Source of the DNA: an uncultured Clostridium sp.
GTDB taxonomy: Bacteria > Bacillota > Clostridia > Lachnospirales > Lachnospiraceae
Assembly: GCA_900538475.1 (NCBI GenBank)
Contig: UPYT01000038.1
Span: 1-11,691, forward strand
Direction of reading: 5' to 3'
DNA: 11,691 nt
Part shown: piece after piece, positions 6,416 through 11,691 of the stretch
How positions within the stretch are numbered: position 1 is the stretch's first letter
Layout of the letters: every line of letters begins with the position of its first letter
The notes under the pieces: generated by a model
Told to the model about the DNA's origin: nothing
The model's database searches: none
Seen by the model: only the letters and a program-made list of their open reading frames with translations
Translations under genes and position numbers: made by a program

Positions 6416-7651
6416 ATGATACAAAATCCTTTTGGCAGAGGGCCTTTTGGAAATGGTCCGTCGGGAGGAAATCCGATGAATGGTGAGAATCCGTTTGAAG
6501 ATTTCCTGAAAAAAATAAAAGAAGAGGGGGAACGGCTTCAGAACGAGGATCAGAAAGAGAAAAAAGAAAAGAAGCAGCCGGAGCCGGAACGCTTCGACTC
6601 CAATGGCAATCCAGTGAAAAAGAAACGCCGGGCAGCCCGTGGGGCGGGGATTGTGCTGGCAATTGTGCTTCTGGTATTTTTAGGAAGCAGCTGTTATTAT
6701 GTGCTGGACGAGGAAAACTATGCAGTTGTGACAACCCTGGGAAGTCCCCATGCAGAGTCACAGGCAGGACTTCATTTTAAAATTCCCTTTATTCAGAATG
6801 TTCGGATGGTATCTAAGGTCATCAAGGGAATGCCCATTGGCTATGATCCTGAGACAGGAGAGAGCAAGCTGGCAGAATGTATTATGATTACCAAGGATTT
6901 CAACTTTGTAGATACAGAATTCTATCTGGAATATATGGTAGACGATCCGGTGAAATATCTTTATGCGTCCTCAGATCCGGAGGCAACGCTGAAGATGCTG
7001 GCTCAGTCCTACATCCGTGATACTGTAGGTGTGTACAACGTAGATGACGTTATCACTACGGGAAAAGCGGAGATTCAGTCTGAGATTAAAGAAAAGCTGA
7101 CCAACCGGATGATTCAGGAGGATATTGGTCTTTCCGTTGTAAATATTACGATCCAGGATGCTTTTCCACCTACTCAGGAAGTTCTGAATGCGTTTAAAAA
7201 CGTAGAAAACGCAAAGCAGGGCAAGGAAACAGCGATCAACAATGCCAACAAAGACAGGAATGAAAAAATTCCGCAGGCAGAGGCAGAGTGTGACCAGATT
7301 ATTAAAAATGCAGAGGCAGAAAAGCAGTCCCGTATCAATGAGGCAGAAGGTCAGGTGGCCCGTTTTGAACAGATGTATGCAGAGTACAGCAAATATCCGC
7401 TGATTACCAAGCAGAGAATGTTCTATGAAACGATGGAGGATGTGCTGCCCAGCATGAGACTCTTTATTGTAGATGAAAACGGCACGCAGAAAATGCTGCC
7501 CTTAGACAGCTTTACTGCTGCGGCAGAAGCAGGAAGATCGGCTTCCCGTACCGGGGCTGCTCAGAATTCATCTGCAGGAGTAAATCAGCAGAGCAGTGTA
7601 TCAGCAGAAAACAGTTCTGCATCAGGAACAGGTGAGGAGGTGGCACAGTGA
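6416..7651 (+). CDS. hflK: SPFH-domain membrane protein HflK
   Basis: Larger subunit of the HflK-HflC complex, which in other bacteria forms a cage around the membrane protease FtsH and modulates it. The 411-aa protein has a Gly/Asn/Pro-rich N-terminus (1-27), a charged Lys/Glu stretch (32-60), a KKKRR anchor (68-72), one membrane segment (about 77-97), an SPFH/band-7 domain (about 98-260), an Ala/Glu/Lys-rich helical coiled-coil region (about 265-330) and a low-complexity Ser/Ala/Gln tail of about 40 residues. The glycine-rich N-terminus and domain order match HflK. ATG 6416 follows the purine-rich GAGGATGGGG (6401-6410); an in-frame TTG at 6380 is less likely. It overlaps hflC by 4 nt. No ftsH lies in the window. 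Confidence 0.88.
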   Translation: MIQNPFGRGPFGNGPSGGNPMNGENPFEDFLKKIKEEGERLQNEDQKEKKEKKQPEPERFDSNGNPVKKKRRAARGAGIVLAIVLLVFLGSSCYYVLDEENYAVVTTLGSPHAESQAGLHFKIPFIQNVRMVSKVIKGMPIGYDPETGESKLAECIMITKDFNFVDTEFYLEYMVDDPVKYLYASSDPEATLKMLAQSYIRDTVGVYNVDDVITTGKAEIQSEIKEKLTNRMIQEDIGLSVVNITIQDAFPPTQEVLNAFKNVENAKQGKETAINNANKDRNEKIPQAEAECDQIIKNAEAEKQSRINEAEGQVARFEQMYAEYSKYPLITKQRMFYETMEDVLPSMRLFIVDENGTQKMLPLDSFTAAAEAGRSASRTGAAQNSSAGVNQQSSVSAENSSASGTGEEVAQ

Positions 7652-8514
7652 AAAAGAAAGGTATGATAGCAGGTCTGGCGGCAGCGGCAGCTCTTGTTTT
7701 ACTGGGCTCCTCTCTGGTTGTGACCTATCCCAATGAATATAAGCTGATTCGTCAGTTTGGTGAGATCGTCCGTGTAGAAGAAAACCCGGGCGTAAGCCTG
7801 AAGGTTCCCTTTATTCAGAACAGCTCTTCGATTCCGAAAGCACTGCAGATTTATGATATTCCGCAGTCAGACGTAATTACAAAGGACAAAAAGAGTATGA
7901 TCGCAGACGCCTTTGTTCTCTGGAAGATTTCCGATCCAGTGCTGTTTACCAGACACTTAAACGGTCAGGTGGCTCAGGCCCAGTCCCGCATTTCTGCATC
8001 TGTATTCTCTTCCCTGAAATCTGTGATTTCCAACATGGATCAGGCTGAGATTATTGAAAACAGAAACGGAAAGCTGGCTCAGGACATCAGCAACAATATC
8101 GGAAATTCGCTGGACGGATACGGGATCAAGGTTCTGGCTGTAGAGACAAAATCTCTGGATATGCCGGACGACAACAAGCAGTCTGTTTACGAGCGTATGA
8201 TTTCTGAGAGAAACAACATAGCGGCTTCCTATACAGCTCAGGGTAATTCCTCTGCTCAGAAAATCAAGAACGACACTACCAAAGAGGTGTCTGTGATGAA
8301 GTCTAAAGCTAAGGCTGAGGCAGAGAAAATTAAGGCAGAGGGCGAAGCCCAGTACATGCAGATCCTGTCTCAGGCCTATAACGACGAGAGTAAGGCAGAT
8401 TTCTACAATTTTGTACGTTCCCTGGATGCAGCAAAGGCTTCTTTGAAGAATGGAAACAACACGCTGCTTCTGGATAAGAGTTCGCCGATTGCGCAGATCT
8501 TTTATGGATATTAA
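7648..8514 (+). CDS. hflC: SPFH-domain membrane protein HflC
   Basis: Partner of HflK. The 288-aa protein has a basic start (MKKK), one membrane segment or uncleaved signal anchor (about 5-26), the VVTYPNEYKLIRQFGEI entry to the SPFH domain, a typical GVSLKVPFIQ strand (about 50-59), and a long Ala/Glu/Lys-rich helix (about 205-250). Translation starts at GTG 7648, which overlaps the hflK stop (TGA 7649-7651). GAGGAGG (7634-7640) sits 7 nt upstream, so translational coupling is likely, in keeping with subunits needed in fixed ratio. The length is close to the usual HflC. A G·U-containing hairpin follows the gene. Confidence 0.9.
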   Translation: MKKKGMIAGLAAAAALVLLGSSLVVTYPNEYKLIRQFGEIVRVEENPGVSLKVPFIQNSSSIPKALQIYDIPQSDVITKDKKSMIADAFVLWKISDPVLFTRHLNGQVAQAQSRISASVFSSLKSVISNMDQAEIIENRNGKLAQDISNNIGNSLDGYGIKVLAVETKSLDMPDDNKQSVYERMISERNNIAASYTAQGNSSAQKIKNDTTKEVSVMKSKAKAEAEKIKAEGEAQYMQILSQAYNDESKADFYNFVRSLDAAKASLKNGNNTLLLDKSSPIAQIFYGY

Positions 8515-8558
8515 AGCGCCAGAGACAGCGAACGAAGCAAGGTAAGTTGACACGGAAC

Positions 8559-8601
8559 ATCCGGCGATGTGTGGAGAGAAATCCATACATTGCTGGATTT
8601 T
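8559..8601 (+). terminator. Probable terminator of hflKC
   Basis: A 17-bp stem forms between 8559-8575 and 8582-8598 with a 6-nt loop (8576-8581). Three of the pairs would be G·U in the + strand RNA. A short T-run follows (8598-8601, then GCGTT). Because of the wobble pairs it would fold properly only as + strand RNA, which fits a terminator for hflKC. Confidence 0.6.
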
Positions 8602-8842
8602 GCGTTCAAGGAAATATTTCTATGCAAAACAGAGCCTTTTGTGCAGAAAAGTATGAGGAGAAACAAAGAGAGTTTCCTGCTTGGATTTCTATGGATTTTG
8701 TATCTGAAATGGCGAAGATAATATGCAAATGCAGTATAAATATTGCTGTAAATATGTTATAGTAAATGAAATAAATGCAAAGGCTGAAAGCGTTGAATCG
8801 GCGGAAAGAGCAGAGAAAAGGGAAATAAAAATGATATAATAC
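8602..8842 (+). promoter_or_regulatory. AT-rich non-coding stretch with extended -10 motifs
   Basis: No coding frame is convincing here. Two extended -10 elements are visible: TGTTATAGT (8755-8763) and TGATATAAT (8832-8840). Neither has a good -35 box. The second lies only 2 nt before the ATG of the broken acetyltransferase gene, so it cannot serve that start in the usual way. This region is more AT-rich than the operons to the left. Confidence 0.3.
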
Positions 8843-9309
8843 ATGATTTTGAAAGAAGAGGAAATTGATCGTAAGCTTTTTTGTGGTTTTATCCGTCATC
8901 AGGTTGTTGATCAATGTCTGCGTCGCGAAAATAATAAGTGGGTTGTTCGTTCCGATCCTTTTGTTGATGACTGGACAGAAGAAGACTATCAAACCTTGAT
9001 TGGCTGTTTACGGAACACAGCACATACGGATGGATTTGTATATGGCGCCTTTCTGAATGATGTACTGAAAGGCTTTGTATCTGTAGAGCGTGGTTTTTTT
9101 TGCGGAGAAAAGGAATTGGAAAAGAACTGTTTCTTGCAGCTGCAGAATGGGCAAGAAAACAAGGGGCAAAAAAACTATATCTCTCATCTCATTCCGCTGT
9201 GGAAAGCCAGGCATTTTATCATTCAATGGGCTGTGTGGATGCCGCTGAATATAACCAGAAGCATGTGGAAGAAGAACCATATGATCGGCAGCTGGAGTAT
9301 GTTTTGTGA
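8843..9309 (+). pseudogene. Broken GNAT-family N-acetyltransferase gene
   Basis: Acetyl-CoA-dependent N-acetyltransferase fold, substrate unknown. The N-terminal half reads in one frame (8843 to about 9090: MILKEEEIDRKLF ... FVDDWTEEDYQTL ... GAFLNDVLKGFVSVE). The C-terminal half reads in another (about 9100-9309): RRKGIGKELF, the acetyl-CoA-binding R-x-x-G-x-G loop, then AVESQAFYHSMGC and EPYDRQLEYVL. The frames meet at a run of eight T residues (9094-9101). Beyond the frameshift, the strand that normally precedes the R-x-x-G-x-G loop (about 20 residues) seems to be missing, so this looks like decay by deletion rather than a switchable gene. The ATG at 8843 also lacks a Shine-Dalgarno site. 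Confidence 0.75.
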
Positions 9310-9558
9310 TTTTTTAGAAGAAAATTTTATGCCGGTATCTTCTGGGTTATGTGTTATGCCTGTATGGGGAAAAACTTAATTTTTATGATTTTCAAAAAAA
9401 TCGAAAGAGAAAATGAACACCATTGTGACTGTGATTACAAGGAAATAGGGTGATACGATGTGGACAGGATTTCCATAGCTTAGAGACGTATTCGTGGAAC
9501 GCAGTGGAATAAAACAGCGGTTTATAGCAGAATAGAAGAGATGAAAAGGCGGTAAAAT

Positions 9559-10584
9559 ATGGCAAAAGCTAGTCACTATTATTATGACCAGTTAAATAAA
9601 GAGCAACAAAAGGCTTACTATGCAATGAAAACAGGTTTGTTAAATCTTCAGGACTCTTTTGCAGTGCCAATGGTGTCTAAGAAGGAATTGTCGGATATTT
9701 ATTTTATGCTTCGTATGGATTGCCCGGAGATATTTTATTCGGTGACATTTTCCTACAGGTATTATGCGGATTCTACAGCAGTGGAAATGATACCAAAGTA
9801 TCTGTTTTCAAAGGATAAAATCAAGGAACACCGGCAGGCAATGGAGTCAAGAGTGAAAAAACTGACCCGTCAGGCGGCAAATTTAAATGAGAAAGAGAAA
9901 GAACTTTTTATCCATGATTTTATTGCAGAAAATGTAAAATACGATAAGCTGAAGAAGGAATATTCCCATGAAATTATCGGAGCTTTGGGGAATGGAACAG
10001 CTGTCTGTGAGGGAATTGCAAAAGCAGTGAAATTTCTCTGTGATGAGCTGAATATCTGGTGTATCATTGCGCTGTCGGAGGCAAATCCGGACAAGGGAAT
10101 CAAGTACAGGCATGCCTGGAATGTAGTTCGAATCGACGGACAATATTATCATCTGGATGCGACATTTGACAATACACTTTCAAGAAACAATCTTATACGA
10201 TATGACTATGTGAATTTGTCGGACAAGCAGATCTTCAGAGATCACGAGCTGGTCATCTGGAAGGTACCGGTTTGCAGTGATTCCGATCATTTCTACTATA
10301 AAGAAAAGAAACTATCCTGGACAACGATGGATACCGTGCAGAGTCGGACAAAGCAGGCAGTAAAGAAGGGAAAAATACTTTTATTTCACTGGAGGGGCGG
10401 ATATCTAACCAGGGAGGTTTTGAAGGAACTTCTGGAAATATTCGACAAAGAAGCACAGGCCAGAGATAAGAGGGCCTATGTTTCTGTCAACTGGCCGCAG
10501 GCCGTACTGCAGGCACGGTTTGAAGATGGAATCGGCCAGGAACAGGTGGAAATGGAAGAGGCAAATGAAGGAGAGAAGGAGTAG
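9559..10584 (+). CDS. Cytosolic transglutaminase-like protein
   Basis: A 341-aa protein with a transglutaminase-like (papain-fold) core. The catalytic triad is visible as Cys150 in GTAVCEGIAKA, His185 in YRHAWNVV and Asp200 in YYHLDATFD, in the usual order and spacing. An N-terminal helical region (1-125) and a C-terminal domain (about 255-341, containing ILLFHWRGGYLTREVLKELL and ending in an acidic EEANEGEKE tail) flank it; I do not recognise either. There is no signal peptide or membrane segment, so it should be cytosolic. Family members include proteases, amidases and cross-linking enzymes, and the substrate here is unknown. ATG 9559 follows AAGGCGG (9546-9552) by 6 nt. The 73-aa gene begins 20 nt after its stop codon. 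The 179 nt upstream (9380-9558) hold no clear promoter or gene. Confidence 0.8.
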   Translation: MAKASHYYYDQLNKEQQKAYYAMKTGLLNLQDSFAVPMVSKKELSDIYFMLRMDCPEIFYSVTFSYRYYADSTAVEMIPKYLFSKDKIKEHRQAMESRVKKLTRQAANLNEKEKELFIHDFIAENVKYDKLKKEYSHEIIGALGNGTAVCEGIAKAVKFLCDELNIWCIIALSEANPDKGIKYRHAWNVVRIDGQYYHLDATFDNTLSRNNLIRYDYVNLSDKQIFRDHELVIWKVPVCSDSDHFYYKEKKLSWTTMDTVQSRTKQAVKKGKILLFHWRGGYLTREVLKELLEIFDKEAQARDKRAYVSVNWPQAVLQARFEDGIGQEQVEMEEANEGEKE

Positions 10585-10604
10585 CAGTGGAAGGAGGCAT
10601 TTAT

Positions 10605-10826
10605 ATGTTAAAAAAGGCTTTTTGGGTTCCTTATGAGGACAGTACAAATTACCCAACTCTTGCAAAAACCATAGAAGCAATTTCAAAATATTGTGAAGAA
10701 AATGGTGAGACTTGTACATTTATTCATGATGATGAAGTTGAGATAAATGGAAAACGATATGAAATCTATCGTGGCTATGAAAATGGAAGCAGGGGAAATT
10801 ATGGGATTAAATGTAAGGAAAAATGA
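10605..10826 (+). CDS. Hypothetical 73-aa protein
   Basis: I do not recognise this family. The protein is 73 aa, has no membrane segment or signal peptide, is rich in Tyr, Glu and Lys, contains two cysteines in its middle (CEENGETC) and one near the end, and finishes with a basic KCKEK. A HDDEVEINGKRYEIYRGYENG stretch looks like a beta hairpin. ATG 10605 has a strong AAGGAGG (10591-10597) 7 nt upstream. A GTG 18 nt earlier is less likely. It lies 20 nt after the transglutaminase-like gene and before a terminator, so the two are probably one transcript. It is more AT-rich than the housekeeping genes to the left. Confidence 0.7.
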   Translation: MLKKAFWVPYEDSTNYPTLAKTIEAISKYCEENGETCTFIHDDEVEINGKRYEIYRGYENGSRGNYGIKCKEK

Positions 10827-10931
10827 ATTTCAACAGGTAATGAGCATCTGCTTTTACATGACTTCACAATATTAGGAAACATGAAAAGATATAAAAAGCT
10901 TTGAAGAGAGCCAATATGAAATAATCATTAT

Positions 10932-10961
10932 AAGAGACAGAATATAATTCGGTCTCTTTTT
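10932..10961 (+). terminator. Terminator closing the transglutaminase-like operon
   Basis: AAGAGAC (10932-10938) pairs with GTCTCTT (10952-10958). An inner GAAT/ATTC pairing (10940-10943 with 10947-10950) adds four pairs beyond one A·G mismatch, closing a 3-nt loop. Five T residues follow (10957-10961). Confidence 0.8.
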
Positions 10962-10965
10962 GGCA

Positions 10966-11176
10966 TTACAATATTATAAAGTACTTGTGTCTGATGTCAC
11001 AACAGAAAATTATAATGTGATAGTTGGCAGGCTATGCATTGGCGATTCGAGATGAACTGGCGGATGTAATCAAGATAAATTCTTTTAAGGCACAGATGAA
11101 AGATATTATTGAGTACCGTACGATGGAGTATTACCGGAGGCGGTATGTGGAGAAATGTGGGGAATCTGAATCATGA
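10966..11176 (+). pseudogene. Frameshifted ORF remnant, family not recognised
   Basis: Two overlapping open frames have protein-like composition. One (about 10966-11052) reads LQYYKVLVSDVTTENYNVIVG before drifting to a stop at 11053-11055. The other (11024-11176) reads AGYALAIRDELADVIKIN, then IIEYRTMEYYRRRYVEKC and ends with SES before TGA. Joining them near 11024-11032 would give a continuous C-terminal fragment of about 65 residues. There is no start codon or Shine-Dalgarno site. I read this as the tail of a decayed gene, perhaps from a mobile element, and cannot name the family. Confidence 0.4.
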
Positions 11177-11273
11177 TGATGCAGAGAAAAACAGTCAGAA
11201 AGAGGTAGGTATAGCTTCTAGGAAATCGACAAATGATGGAAAAAACAAGCGAAAATGAGCGTAGTTATACTAA

Positions 11274-11307
11274 GTTGTGGTTAAAATGCCTCTGTTGTGG
11301 AAATGCC
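11274..11307 (+). repeat. Imperfect direct repeat, GTTGTGG-(N)-AAATGCC
   Basis: Copy one (11274-11290) is GTTGTGG TTA AAATGCC and copy two (11294-11307) is GTTGTGG AAATGCC, starting 20 nt apart. It lies in the gene-free stretch between the ORF remnant and the LMW-PTP fragment (11177-11361), where I see no other feature. Confidence 0.5.
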
Positions 11308-11361
11308 GAAAAGTAGCGTAAAATTAAGGAAAATCAAGCATTTATAAGGAGTTTTAGATAT

Positions 11362-11409
11362 ATGATAAAAGTACTATTTATTTGCCACGGCAGGATTTAC
11401 TGTTCGTGA
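11362..11409 (+). pseudogene. Truncated 5' end of a low-molecular-weight protein tyrosine phosphatase gene
   Basis: The frame reads MIKVLFICHGRIYCS and then stops (TGA 11407-11409). LMW-PTPs begin MIKVLFICHGNICRSP, where the C-x5-R-S loop binds phosphate and holds the nucleophilic Cys. Here Cys8 is kept, but the Asn, Cys and essential Arg have become Arg, Tyr and Cys, and Pro is replaced by the stop. A good ribosome binding site, AAGGAG (11346-11351), is retained 10 nt before the ATG. No downstream frame continues the phosphatase, so this is a 5' stub, dead as an enzyme. It could be translated as a 15-aa peptide. Confidence 0.7.
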
Positions 11410-11415
11410 GAAAAA

Positions 11416-11434
11416 GTCTTAAATCGTCTTAAAT
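11416..11434 (+). repeat. Tandem GTCTTAAAT repeat
   Basis: Two exact copies of GTCTTAAAT (11416-11424 and 11426-11434) occur with a 10-nt period, about one helical turn, just after the phosphatase stub. The spacing suits paired protein binding, possibly recombinase arm sites, but it may be chance in AT-rich DNA. Confidence 0.45.
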
Positions 11435-11472
11435 ACTTCTATAAATAGCATTTCTTGTGTTCAATTCTCGAT

Positions 11473-11492
11473 TTTACCAATGATTTACCAAT
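11473..11492 (+). repeat. Tandem TTTACCAAT repeat
   Basis: Two exact copies of TTTACCAAT (11473-11481 and 11484-11492) occur with an 11-nt period. They lie between the phosphatase stub and the tnpV-linked coding remnant, the position expected for an integration or deletion junction. Confidence 0.5.
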
Positions 11493-11552
11493 ATTTCTGG
11501 AGAGTCAGACTTGCAGAAACAACAAACCAGAATGAGGAGATTAAAAATATGA
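11484..11552 (+). pseudogene. C-terminal remnant overlapping the tnpV start
   Basis: After a stop at 11481-11483, this frame stays open for 22 codons. It reads SGESDLQKQQTRMRRLKI and stops at TGA 11550-11552, overlapping the tnpV ATG in an ATGA junction. It looks like the last residues of an element gene once translationally coupled to tnpV. The upstream part is absent. The family cannot be named from so few residues. Confidence 0.35.
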
Positions 11553-11691
11553 GCGGATTAAAGAAACACATTTATGAAGAGAAAAACGGACTGCATTACA
11601 CTCTGAATGGAGATTATTATTTACCAGATTTGAAATTGCCGGAGGAACACCGCCCTATCGGAAAGTACGGACGGATGCACCGGGAATATTT
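11549..11691 (+). CDS. tnpV: TnpV-family transposon-encoded protein (5' part, cut by window end)
   Basis: Only the first 47 codons are present: MSGLKKHIYEEKNGLHYTL, then GDYYLPDLKLPEEHRPIGKYG and RMHREY. The pattern of a YTLxGDYYLPDL segment followed by PIGKYGRMHR matches the N-terminus of TnpV proteins. These are roughly 120-aa proteins of unknown function found in transposons of the Tn4451 type and other Clostridia elements. ATG 11549 has GAGGAG (11534-11539) 9 nt upstream. Whether the gene is intact beyond 11691 cannot be seen. Confidence 0.8.
   Translation, partial: MSGLKKHIYEEKNGLHYTLNGDYYLPDLKLPEEHRPIGKYGRMHREY

Noticed and set aside
8606..8992. Minus-strand 128-codon open frame
   Set aside because: It is low-complexity Phe/Ile-rich, overlaps the acetyltransferase remnant, has no ribosome binding site, and looks like a shadow of AT-rich DNA.
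9094..9101. T8 tract as a phase-variation switch for the acetyltransferase gene
   Set aside because: Restoring the frame would still leave the protein without a core strand, so decay explains it better.
9380..9558. Possible gene or promoter upstream of the transglutaminase-like gene
   Set aside because: All frames are broken by frequent stops, and no -35/-10 pair with acceptable spacing was seen.
11274..11492. CRISPR array
   Set aside because: The repeats are 9-17 nt, in pairs only, with different sequences and no spacers of uniform length.

Overview
The window looks like a chromosomal segment of a Gram-positive gut anaerobe of the Lachnospiraceae (Clostridia; Blautia/Ruminococcus-like). 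The basis is the GGAGG-type ribosome binding sites, intrinsic terminators between most units, moderate GC content, a purine pathway with PurH split into separate IMP cyclohydrolase and AICAR transformylase genes, and protein families recognised from that group. The genus is inferred from memory of these families; no search was run. Every gene I can support is on the + strand.

Layout. (1) 113-2163: the translational GTPase gene typA/bipA, with a strong extended -10 promoter and an intrinsic terminator lying between promoter and start codon, so it looks attenuated; a second strong terminator follows the gene. (2) 2403-3623: a tandem OB-fold SSB-like protein, then a small P-loop protein of the CobA/CobO/BtuR corrinoid adenosyltransferase family with its own promoter. 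(3) 3725-6175: a purine unit. A promoter leads into a ZTP/ZMP (pfl-motif) riboswitch whose CCGCC segment is shared with an intrinsic terminator; then come purO-type IMP cyclohydrolase and stand-alone AICAR transformylase (purH), which complete the last two steps from ZMP to IMP. ZMP, the signal sensed by this riboswitch class, is the substrate of the controlled enzyme. (4) 6310-8601: hflK-hflC, overlapping by 4 nt, encoding the membrane SPFH pair that elsewhere restrains the FtsH protease.

(5) 8602-10961: accessory DNA with a broken GNAT acetyltransferase gene, a cytosolic transglutaminase-like protein with an intact Cys-His-Asp triad, and a 73-residue orphan protein just downstream; a terminator closes this pair. 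(6) 10962-11691: AT-rich, decayed mobile-element territory. It holds a frameshifted ORF remnant, several short direct repeats, the first 15 codons of a low-molecular-weight protein tyrosine phosphatase that breaks off inside its catalytic loop, a 22-codon C-terminal remnant, and the start of a tnpV gene that runs off the window.

The best-defined system is the riboswitch-controlled split purH pathway. It is a known riboswitch class in a tidy context. The least explained items are the typA leader attenuator, the transglutaminase-like/73-aa pair, and the LMW-PTP junction at the right end. I found no convincing wholly new system.
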